The position numbers and the translations under genes were made by a program. The notes beneath the pieces were generated by a model that was given only the letters and a program-made list of their open reading frames with translations, did not search any database and had not been told where the DNA came from. Positions 9,894 through 18,084 of a stretch of 25,550 bases of DNA are shown one piece after another (positions within the stretch are counted from its first letter, which is position 1; each line of letters opens with the position of its first letter). Source of the DNA: Carex sylvatica (lineage: Eukaryota; Streptophyta; Magnoliopsida; Poales; Cyperaceae); contig CAXKVR010000699.1 of NCBI GenBank assembly GCA_964058845.1, positions 1-25,550 of the forward strand, read 5' to 3'.

Positions 9894-11228
9894 TCAGTAG
9901 TCAGAGGAGGGGTCGAAGCGCCAGTCGCGAAACTGGTCCTCAATGTCACCAAGGTGCTCGTCATAGTCAGCCATGTACCCACTAATCTCATCCAGGCGAG
10001 TGGTGTGCTGAGCTGTCTGCTGCTGGATGGCGGTGATGTCACGGCCCTGCTGCAGCTGAGTGTCCCGGATGTCAGACAGGAGGGAGTAGATATCCCTAAG
10101 AGAGGGGTCAGCTGGGCAATGGTGTGCATACGCAGATGGAGGTGGCTGGGAGGAGGAACTGGGGATGTCCGAGTGAGGAGGTGGAGTCACAGAGACCAAC
10201 CAGGTGGAGGGGTCAGCCACAGAGATAGATGGGCCAAATGGGAGGCGGCGTGAAGATCCATCGACAAAGCGCCAGTCATAATAGTCAGAATGACCGGCGG
10301 GTCCGCGGGAGATCGAGAGGAAGAGGGCCTGGCGGAAGCTCTCGGGATCCATAAGAGTGGGGCCATGACAGATGTCGCGACCCGGATACGCCCCCAATCC
10401 GAGGCGTTGCTTGATGACCTCGACATAGGCTCCAATTTTTATCTTCCCACCCGGCTTGTTCTTGGCTTGCTGACCAAGCCAATGTTGGACCATGAGAAGG
10501 GCCAAGTCCGGATACTCAGGGGCGGGACGGAGCATAGTGTCCATGAGCATGAGGTCGATGCTGTTGGCGCGGTTCTGAGTCTCACCGCGCGCGAAGATGG
10601 TAGAGGCAAGGGCGCGCTGGATAATACGAAGAACCAGGTGAGGGATGTAGCGGGCGCGATAGTGGGCATTTGCTGATCGAGGGCAGCCGGTGATCATGGC
10701 CCAGAAGGTATCGCGATCCCATCCCGCTCGGAAACTGAGGGTGTCAGTAGAGGGTGTACTATGGAAACCGAACCATTCGCGTAAAAGAGAGAGATAGACG
10801 CGTTGGGTTCGATTGCACAGGCGGAATTTGAGGAATGGGACATCCTGGTTGTCCAACTTGAGCTCGAGAGAGGAGAGGAATTCCTTGGTGTCCATCTCAT
10901 AGGCGGGATGGTGAAGGTTCCAGAAATCTTGGCTGAACCCAATCCTAGTGGTGAGGGTGAGGAAATCATCTTCCACTCCAAAGCTGTGTAGTGTGTCGAG
11001 GTGGACCATGGCAGTGTTCTCAAAAACCTTATTTTGTAAAGAGATGAAATTCTCGTACATCCGACGAGTGGGCATGTCAAAATACCGTGCCGCAAAGCGG
11101 TCGGCGCGATCAGTGTATTCGCCAGAGGAGGTTTGTTCAGCGCCGGAGTCATAGGGCTCCGGGGATGAATGGCGGGGTGGTGTGGGGGAGCGGTCCTGGC
11201 ATCGTTTTTGACGGTGCTCACCAGACAT
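9894..11228 (-). CDS. Athila env-position ORF, 444 aa, function unknown
   Basis: Intact 444-codon ORF between integrase and the polypurine tract, where Athila and related elements carry an extra 'env-like' ORF. N-terminal ~45 residues are polar and disordered-looking (SPTPPRHSSPEPYDSG). A folded region follows with MYENFISLQNKVFENTAMVH, then RARYIPHLVLRIIQRALAST and FARGETQNRANSIDLMLM, reminiscent of the Athila ORF family of plant transposon proteins. After a proline/serine linker (VTPPPHSDIPSSSSQPPPSA) there is a probable coiled coil (LLSDIRDTQLQQGRDITAIQ...). I see no signal peptide and no membrane segment, so an envelope role is not supported. It is the only long gene of the element, besides integrase, without a break. 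Confidence 0.75.
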   Translation of the reverse strand: MSGEHRQKRCQDRSPTPPRHSSPEPYDSGAEQTSSGEYTDRADRFAARYFDMPTRRMYENFISLQNKVFENTAMVHLDTLHSFGVEDDFLTLTTRIGFSQDFWNLHHPAYEMDTKEFLSSLELKLDNQDVPFLKFRLCNRTQRVYLSLLREWFGFHSTPSTDTLSFRAGWDRDTFWAMITGCPRSANAHYRARYIPHLVLRIIQRALASTIFARGETQNRANSIDLMLMDTMLRPAPEYPDLALLMVQHWLGQQAKNKPGGKIKIGAYVEVIKQRLGLGAYPGRDICHGPTLMDPESFRQALFLSISRGPAGHSDYYDWRFVDGSSRRLPFGPSISVADPSTWLVSVTPPPHSDIPSSSSQPPPSAYAHHCPADPSLRDIYSLLSDIRDTQLQQGRDITAIQQQTAQHTTRLDEISGYMADYDEHLGDIEDQFRDWRFDPSSDY

Positions 11229-11247
11229 ATCTGTCAGTTGAAACTGG

Positions 11248-11321
11248 TACGGGCCGGATGAGGTTTTGTACGGGTCGGACGGCTATCGGTACGGGCCGGA
11301 TGGGTAGGTGTACGCGCCGTA
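11248..11321. repeat. Run of four palindromes upstream of the env-position ORF
   Basis: Starts at 11248, 11269, 11290 and 11311, exactly 21 bp apart: TACGGGCCGGA, TACGGGTCGGA, TACGGGCCGGA, TACGCGCCGTA. Somewhat degenerate. The nearest copy ends 20 bp from the ORF start codon at 11228. Confidence 0.85.
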
Positions 11322-11806
11322 GGGTTTAAGGTTTGCGCAGAGGGAAAAGAGGCGGCGGGTAGTAGAGCTGGTGGATGCGGTGGCTATGTAGAAGGTGTTG
11401 TCGGCGAGGCTGTGGAGGTGTTGAGACGGCGAGCCGATGGGGTGATGCGCTGCTACAGATGGAGAACGGGTGGCTGGTGTGAATGAGAGAGTGGCGGCGG
11501 CTAGGGCTTAGTGATCCGCTAGAGGCGGAGAAAAAGGTGGTGGAGATCCGGTGGTTGGTGTGCTGTAAGAGGCGGAAAGCGGCGGTTGGTGCGGAGGAGA
11601 AGGCGGCGGCTGGTTAGGGTTTGTGGTACGGGGTGGTGTTCGGTCCGTAGGAAGAAAACGACAAGAGTTGGTGGGGTGGGTAAGGTCTGTCGGGGGGGGT
11701 CGGGTATAAAAGGGGAGAGGGTCTAGTCGAAGGGACGGGAGTTAAGTCGAAGGGACGCGAAGAGAGAAGGTCGCGCCCCTTGAGGTTTTGCGTCGGATGG
11801 GTGACC

Positions 11807-11838
11807 TACGGCCCGTATGAAATTTGGTACGGACCGTA
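11807..11838. repeat. Palindrome pair after integrase
   Basis: TACGGCCCGTA at 11807 and TACGGACCGTA at 11828, 21 bp apart, about 210 bp past the integrase stop on the minus strand. Confidence 0.9.
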
Positions 11839-12050
11839 CCAACCCCCAGAAATGGTTTCTTCTGATATCTGCTCAGAATTGAAAAATAACAACTACAAAT
11901 TGAAAAGTCAGAATTAAACTAATATAAAACTAAATATTCAGAAACTAAAACAAAAATAAAAGAAATGACTAAACATAACAATTTTAAAGGTTCTTGGGTT
12001 GCCTCCCAAGAAGCGCTCGTTTTAGGTCCTTAGCTAGACCACCTTACAAC

Positions 12051-14096
12051 TTAAGCTTCCATCGGAGCGGGGTCAGTAAGAAACTGAACACTCCGCTCAT
12101 TCATCAAGTGGTCAGCAACGTAGTGCTTGAGACGCTGACCATTTACCTTGAAGGTCCCACTTTCTTTGCTCCAGATATCAACCGCTCCGAAGGGGTACAC
12201 TTTCTCCACCTGAAATGGGCCAGACCATCTTGATTTGAGTTTACCTGGAAAAATTCTCAATCTAGCATTAAATAAAAGTACAAGATCTCCCTCTTTGAAC
12301 TGGCAAGGCGAAATGCGCTGGTCGTGTAATCGCTTCGTCTTTTCCTTGTAAAATTTTGCATTCTCATACGCATGCAACCTCATTTCCTCCAGCTCATGCA
12401 AGTCGAGGACACGCTTTTCTCCAGCTGCAAGCAGGTCCATGTTGATCGCTCTTGTGGCCCAAAATGCCTTGTGCTCAATTTCAACGGGAAGGTGACACGG
12501 CTTTCCATACACCAGCTTGTAAGGGCTCATGCCAATCGGTGTCTTGAAGGCGGTGCGGTAGGCCCAAAGTGCATCATGCAGCTTGAAAGCCCAATCCTTC
12601 CTCGTCCTTGCGACCGTCTTCTCTAAAATCGACTTGATTTCCCTGTTGAAAATCTCAGCTTGGCCATTAGTTTGAGGGTGATAAGAAGTGGATACCTTGT
12701 GAGTCACCCCATGTCGGCTCAAGAGTTTTTTGAATTGTCGATTGATGAAGTGCTTGCCTTCGTCACTGATGACAGCTCGAGGCACCCCAAAACGAGGGAA
12801 AATGATCTCATTGAAAAACTTTCTTACCGAATTCGTGTCAGCTTTGCGGCACGCCATTACCTCAACCCACTTTGATACATAGTCGACTGCCACCAAAATA
12901 TACTCATTCCCTTGAGAAGAGGGGAATGGACCCATGAAATCGATGCCCCAAACATCAAAAATCTCAATCTCAAGAATAAAGTTGAGAGGCATCTCACTTC
13001 GTCTTGTCATGTTTCCGGTCCTTTGGCACCTGTCACAAGCTATAACAAAAGATCTTGCATCTTTAAAAAGAGAAGGCCAAAAGAAACCAGATTGTAATAC
13101 CTTGGCAGTGGTCTTAGAGAATGAAGAGTGTCCTCCATAAGCGGACGAGTGGCAATGTGCAAGAATAGAGTCTGTTTCCTCAAGTGGTACACAACGTCGG
13201 AATACGCCATCGACTCCAACTTTGAAGAGGTAGGGCTCATCCCAAAAGTAGTACTTGGAATCCGACCTTAGTTTCTTCTTATGTTGTTGGGACATTGTAG
13301 CGGGCAAAACTCCAGAGACCAGGTAATTTGCGATGTCGGCATACCAGGGAGCTTGCTGTTTGGTTTGGTTGGCATTTGTACGGTCCATATGAATTTGTGT
13401 ACGGTCCGTATGTTGGATTATACAGGCCGTATGAACTTCTGTACGGCCCGTATGGATGTCGTCCAGATCAGAATTGATTGCAAGGAGTTGTTCATCTGGG
13501 AATGAGTCATTGATCGGGAACTTAGTTGTGGTATCTTCTTCCTAATGAAGACGTGACAGATGGTCCGCCACAGAGTTCTCGACTCCTTACGTATCCTTTA
13601 TCTCGAGATCAAACTCCTGCAAAAGAAGAATCCATCTAATCAGTCTTGGTTTTGCATCTTTCTTACTTAAGAGGTACCTTAGTGCGGCATGATCTATGTA
13701 GACCACTATCTTCGAGCCCACCAAATACGATCTGAATTTGTCGAGAGCAAATACAATGGCGAGCAGCTCCTTTTCGGTTGTGGTGTAGTTCATTTGGGCC
13801 GGATCTAGCACCTTGCTAGCATAGTAAATAACACACGGCTTTTTGTCTTTCTGCTGCCCCAGAACTACTCCGACTGCATAGTCGCTTGCATCGCACATCA
13901 ACTCAAACGGTAGTGACCAATCTGGCGGTTGTAAGATAGGTGCAGAGATAAGAGCTTCCTTTAAACTGCAAAAAGACTTGACACAATCATTAGTGAAAAT
14001 AAAATCAGAATCTTTAATAAGTAAATTGGTCAAAGGTTTCGCGATTTTCGAGAAGTCCTTTATGAAACGGCGATAAAAACTGGCATGTCCAAGAAA
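12051..14096 (-). pseudogene. Athila pol remnant: RT C-terminus, RNase H and integrase
   Basis: One continuous frame from about 14096 to 12051. First the end of reverse transcriptase ([15 protein letters not shown]), then RNase H ([45 protein letters not shown]). Two in-frame stops follow: TAA at 13589-13587 and TAG at 13544-13542. A linker holding four 7-residue repeats ([28 protein letters not shown]) leads to integrase. Integrase shows the HHCC zinc finger ([10 protein letters not shown]...CDRCQ), the catalytic D (GIDFMGPF), D (VISDEGKHF) and E ([12 protein letters not shown]), and the GPF-type C-terminal module (RWSGPFQV). Integrase itself (13388-12051) is open. Protease and the reverse transcriptase catalytic core are deleted. 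Confidence 0.9.
13379..13452. repeat. Run of four palindromes inside pol
   Basis: Starts at 13379, 13400, 13421 and 13442, exactly 21 bp apart (TACGGTCCATA, TACGGTCCGTA, TACAGGCCGTA, TACGGCCCGTA). They lie in the reading frame between RNase H and integrase and are translated as four 7-residue repeats. Confidence 0.9.
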
Positions 14097-14650
14097 ACTG
14101 GCATGTCCCTAAACCTTTCCCAGGCCTCATTCAGTGGTTCATCAGACCTTTGTTTGAAACTGGTCAGTTGGGTCCTAACCTTGGCAGTTCTTTTATGGGG
14201 GAAAAATCTGGTCAAAAACAGTTTGGACAATTCCCTCCAAGTGATAATTGAATCCCTTGGTAATGACCCTAACCATTTCTTGGCTTTATCCCTAAGAGTA
14301 AAAGGAAATAAAGCAAGTCTAATATAATCAGCTATTGCGCCATTAATTTTAATGGTGGCACAGCATTCAAGGAAGGTCTGAACATGGGCATGCGGATCCT
14401 CATGATCCATGCCATGGAATGTGTTTTGCTGCACGATGTTGACAACGCCTGGATTGAAGTTGGGTTGGTTGCCGACAATCCTTGGCAATCGGATTGCTCC
14501 TCTAACATCTCCAGCTCTCGGGACATTGAACTCTCGCAACGTCCTTGGCGCATAGTTTGCTCCTTCGTCATTAGAGTATTGATCCTCGTTGGGTTGACCT
14601 TGTCCAGTACCCTCGTTGAGTGGATCCTGTTCAGCACCGTGGTTGTTCAT
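14097..14650 (-). pseudogene. Athila gag, N-terminal part, truncated
   Basis: Start of the retrotransposon Gag. It begins MNNHGAEQDP with a polar leader, then the retrotransposon gag domain: PHAHVQTFLE, IRLALFPFTL, KKWLGSLP, FLTRFFPHKRTAKVR and [11 protein letters not shown], in the order known for Athila gag. The native gag stops after WERFRDM at about 14105. From there the sequence is the end of reverse transcriptase in another frame, so translation runs on briefly to a stop at 14060. The C-terminal half of gag with the CCHC zinc knuckle is missing. Confidence 0.85.
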
Positions 14651-14910
14651 TTTACTTTGTTCTGGATCTGTCTGGCCTCTGTTGTCGGTTTGTACGGCCT
14701 GTATGAATCTTGTACGGGCCGTACGGAGAGGTGACAGATGTGGTGGCGCTAGAACAAATGTGTTGGAAGTTTGCCCTTTGCTTCTGAGATGGTAATGGTT
14801 CTTGGGCAGTGACTCTTCCAGTATGTTCCTGCAAAGATGGAATACGAAAAATTAAAATTAAAATCTAGAATCAAGCAAAAATAAGAAAAAGTATAGAATT
14901 TTAGTTGCCG
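14651..14910 (-). other. Athila untranslated leader
   Basis: Region between the primer-binding site and the gag start. It carries a pair of the palindromes at 14693-14703 (TACGGCCTGTA) and 14713-14723 (TACGGGCCGTA), 20 bp apart, the nearer one about 43 bp upstream of the gag ATG. No gene is called here. Confidence 0.6.
14693..14723. repeat. Palindrome pair upstream of gag
   Basis: TACGGCCTGTA at 14693 and TACGGGCCGTA at 14713, 20 bp apart (9-nt spacer TGAATCTTG). Confidence 0.9.
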
Positions 14911-14928
14911 TCCCCGGCAACGGCGCCA
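14911..14928 (-). other. Primer-binding site, tRNA-Asp type
   Basis: Minus-strand TGGCGCCGTTGCCGGGGA, six bases inside the 5' LTR. It is complementary to the 3' end of plant tRNA-Asp (from memory), the primer usual for Athila elements. Confidence 0.85.
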
Positions 14929-14934
14929 AAAACT

Positions 14935-16392
14935 TGATCGCACTGGAATATATGCTACAAAGTTTCAGTATAGCAAGCTATACTTTTTAAACCTTTGTTA
15001 TACTCTATCAATTCAGATAGCAAGTGAACTATCCTGTCGTTGAGTATGCTCAGGTATCGATCCACAGGGACGGAAGAAAAACACTAGACTTATCCTAAAA
15101 TCACTTGAAATTCTAAAAGTGAGAGAAATTGGTTTGGTTTTAGTTCTAACAATTCTACTGATTAAAAGACAATAAAAGATAATTAAAGTTGTTTTCAATT
15201 GATAAAAAGGAGTTTTCAGGGTTCAGATTTCATTTCTGTTCAGTCTCAAGGCATACGGCCCGTACAGATTCCCGTACGGTCCGTATGGGACCTCAAGTTA
15301 ATGCTGCAGCTACTGTTTTCTGTGTTGATACTGTGTTTAGGGTTTCTTTTGACCAGATCTAGATACCTAACCTCAACTTTTGTATTTTGGCCTAATACCC
15401 GATTACCGGACTCAAGTACTTCCCTCTTAGATGCGTTAAACCTCAACTTTCGCATTTTGGCCTAATTTATCTAAGTTACTTGTTAGTTTAGTAAAAGTAT
15501 CCAAGGACTTTCGCCTCAAGGAAAGTTTCGCCTTTCGGGTACTCCTTGGTTTCACCCTACTTCATATACTTTATTCGGTTGGAATGAATTTCATAGACTT
15601 AGCTCCTAACACTTAGATGTGCGCATTTATCTAACGGGATGACTAATCAGATTCAAGCAAGCACAAATAGAGCAATAAAAATACTACATAACAAAGTAAA
15701 AACAAAGCGTTCAACACAAAATCCAAGTAGCATACAAGCAAAACAAAACTAGAAACTACATCTTACCCCTAGAAACTAAGTAAATTAGCTACTCATGTTC
15801 ATAAGATAACACAAATAACAAGAAGTAAAAGAGTTCATGATAAAACAGTGGAAAATCCGAAGGTCCGTTCAAAACTTGCGTTCTTCCCTTCTCTTCTTCT
15901 TTTCCTCTCGTCCAAGCCAACCTCTCCTTCAATAGAATGATAATGGATGGAAAGTTATTGATTGATTCCCTTTTCCTGCTGTGGAATATCTCCTTTAATG
16001 CCCCAGATCACGCCTCCAGGGGTTTCCTTTTCGGCTCCTCAAATCGTGCTCAATTCAGATTCCAGCTGGATTTTCCGAATCAGCGTTGTACGGCCCGTAC
16101 AGGATCCCGTACGGACCGTATGCCTGGGCTTTGTCTTGGAGACTTTGTGCCTCTGTTGTGGATCCTTCTGTGTGGTTGGGCAGAACTTGTACGGTCCGTA
16201 CAGAATATCATACGGGCCGTATGAAAAGTAGTAAGAACCAGTTTTTCGCCATTTTTTCTGCAAAATACCAAACAAAGCATAGCAGTACCACATTTCATCT
16301 AAATACAAGTAAAAAGTCCACATTCATAGGCTTTAAAGCACAGGTTTAATTGTAAATTAGGGCCATAATTTAGATATAATATGGAGATATCA
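14935..16392 (-). repeat. 5' LTR of the Athila element
   Basis: 1458 bp, the LTR next to the primer-binding site, so the 5' LTR on the minus strand. It starts (minus strand) TGATATCTCC and ends CGATCA. It contains three pairs of the TACGGNCCGTA palindrome (15254/15275, 16089/16110, 16190/16211), each pair 21 bp apart, and a 26-bp direct repeat (CCTCAACTTT..ATTTTGGCCTAAT) with a 70-bp period near 15370-15465. All transcription signals should lie here, but no TATA box was assigned. Confidence 0.9.
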
Positions 16393-16397
16393 GTTGC
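16393..16397. repeat. Athila target-site duplication, right copy
   Basis: GTTGC directly after the right LTR, identical to 7469-7473; the MULE transposase frame resumes here. Confidence 0.88.
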
Positions 16398-17744
16398 GTA
16401 TGGAGGTAATTGGTAATAAGTTCATGTGCGTTGTTTCTGATCGGCACATGGGGATCAAGAAAGTATTCACCGATAGATATGGTGGTTGGTACGAGAATGG
16501 TGGCGAGTGCGTTCACAGATTGTGCTCACAACACATTGCCGAGAATTTGATGAAAAAAGTACACAATAAAAAACTCTGTGACCTATTTAAAATACTTGTG
16601 AACAAAAAAAAACCACGGAGGTTTGAGGAGTTCTTCGAAATATTACGAAAGAAAAATCCAAATGCAGTTGCGTATTTAAATAATGACGGTAAATATCAAG
16701 ATACCAACCATAATGAGATCCCTAAACCATGGAAGGTGTATCAATGCATGGACAACGGCGCTCGTTGGGGAATTATGACTACTAACGGATCTGAATCGTT
16801 GAATGCAGTATTCAAATGTAGCAGGAGATTGCCAGTTGTGGCACTCATGGAAGACACATATTATAAGTGTCTCGCTTGGTTTAGGGATAGACGAGAGAAA
16901 GCAATGACTCGCCTAGCTAGTCAACAACTCTGGTCAGAGCGAGTTGAAAAGCTATTAGCAAAAAGAATAAAAAAATGTCTGGAAATAAATTCCATGCCAC
17001 TTGGTGTGCACGGTGAACACAAGGTCAAGGTGAATGATGAAAGGGTCGTGTACAAAGAACGAGACGGAAATTTTACTTATAAAAAAGAAACTTTCCGGTA
17101 TAAGGTCATCATAAGTGATGGAAATATAGCACAATGTGCATGTCTCAAACCACAGCTTACAGGTATACCATGTGCTCATGTACTTGCCATGTGTCAGAAC
17201 CGGAGATACAACCATAACATATTCGTAAATCAATTGTATTCCGCAAAGACACTTGCCGAAACTTGGAGTGGCCAATTTCACGGCTTTGCCAACCAATGTG
17301 AATGGCCACGTTATGACGGTCTAACTATTGTTCCGGATAAAAATAAAATTAAGAAAGGTAGGAGAAAGCACGCTCGTATAGTCATGACGATGGATGAAAT
17401 GCAAGGAATGAGAGTGGGACACCAATCTAGACGTTCGACGTCCGACAGACGTGCAGCAGGTTGGTTAATTTTATTTTCAACAACTGATTTTTGGTTTTAT
17501 TTCCATTTGAAATATATGTACATAATATATTAATGACTATCATATTGTGTTATTGGTTTAGAGGCTTCTTCTAGTAGGACAATGGGACAGCAAGCAAGAC
17601 GTTCTACGTCTGACATACATGCAGCAGGTTTTGTAAAATTTTAATATTTATTATTGTTTTTACTTATCCAAAAATTGTGTATTCTACTTAATATTTTTTT
17701 AATTTTCTTTTGCAGGAACATCTTCTGGTTATAGGCGAAGATGA
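16393..17744 (+). pseudogene. MuDR-type MULE transposase, C-terminal half
   Basis: Continuation of the transposase after the nested retrotransposon, in the matching codon phase. CVVSDRH holds the second catalytic aspartate; GSESLNAVFK and LMEDTYYKCLAWF are typical of the later catalytic domain. A SWIM zinc finger (CACLKPQLTGIPCAHV) lies near 17130-17180. Splice sites suggest the main exon ends at 17459 (GCAGCAG|GTTGG), a 66-bp exon runs 17562-17627, and a last exon 17716-17744 ends in TGA. The 66-bp exon repeats the end of the previous exon (RRSTSD..AA in both). The whole is listed as a pseudogene because the N-terminal half is broken by a stop, a frame change and the insertion; this half itself reads open. 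Confidence 0.85.
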
Positions 17745-17973
17745 TTTCAGATTTGAAGACTCATTTTTTATAGTTTATCTTTGTAGATCATTTGATTTGC
17801 AGTTGAAGATTAATTAAAGTAGTTCAAGTTTATGTTATTTTGCAGTTTATTTAGCTATTTTTGTTTAAACTACCATGAACAAGTTCAAGTAACATTCATA
17901 CAAAATAAAAACAAAATAAGAATGAAATAAAACATTCTGAAGTAGTAAAAGCTAAAATAAGTAACAATCCATT

Positions 17974-18080
17974 TAACTAACAGTCCATTTAAATACAATC
18001 CCACGTAGCACAAACTAACTAACAGTCCATTTAAATACATTCTCACGTAACACAAACTAACTAACAGTCAATTTAAATAC
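17974..18080. repeat. 42-bp tandem repeat, about 2.5 copies
   Basis: Units start at 17974, 18016 and 18058 (TAACTAACAGTCCATTTAAA), the first two followed by a CACGTARCACAAAC tail. It lies between the ends of the two convergent MULE genes, directly after the PMD stop, so probably in its 3' UTR. Confidence 0.8.
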
Positions 18081-18084
18081 CTAA

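Larger units (their letters stand above)
11229..12050. other. Spacer between integrase and the env-position ORF
   Basis: About 820 bp with base composition unlike the rest of the element: 11330-11770 is GC-rich with GGCGGCGG runs (on the minus strand CCGCCGCC). It carries a telo-box on the minus strand (AAACCCTAA, 11622-11614) and a TATAAAAGG motif on the plus strand (11705-11713). It also holds palindromes at 11248, 11269, 11290, 11311, 11807 and 11828. The minus strand resembles a plant 5' UTR. No coding sequence recognised. Confidence 0.55.
7474..16392 (-). mobile_element. Athila-type Ty3/gypsy LTR retrotransposon, defective, 8.9 kb
   Basis: Element on the minus strand, order LTR - PBS - gag - (deletion) - RT end/RNase H - integrase - env-position ORF - PPT - LTR. 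LTRs are bounded by TGAT...ATCA and flanked by GTTGC duplications. Primer site for tRNA-Asp and an extra ORF after integrase are both features of the Athila lineage. Compared by eye, the two 1458-bp LTRs differ at about 21 sites with no length change (about 1.4%); most are transitions. That indicates a recent insertion, within roughly the last million years at usual plant rates. The body cannot make its own enzymes: protease and most of reverse transcriptase are deleted and pol has two stops. Confidence 0.9.

Noticed and set aside
10290..10676. 128-codon plus-strand open frame in the env-position region
   Set aside because: Antisense shadow of the 444-codon minus-strand ORF.
11627..11649. A further palindrome pair (TACGGGGTGGT and TTCGGTCCGTA)
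   Set aside because: Too degenerate and 12 bp apart; not counted with the 21-bp family.
7484..16392. LTR start at TGGAATATATG rather than TGATCG
   Set aside because: TGG would also fit a TG start, but then no target duplication exists. Starting at TGATCG gives TGAT...ATCA ends and the GTTGC duplication on both sides.
17974..18083. CRISPR-like array
   Set aside because: Repeat units are directly adjacent with no unique spacers, and the DNA is plant nuclear.
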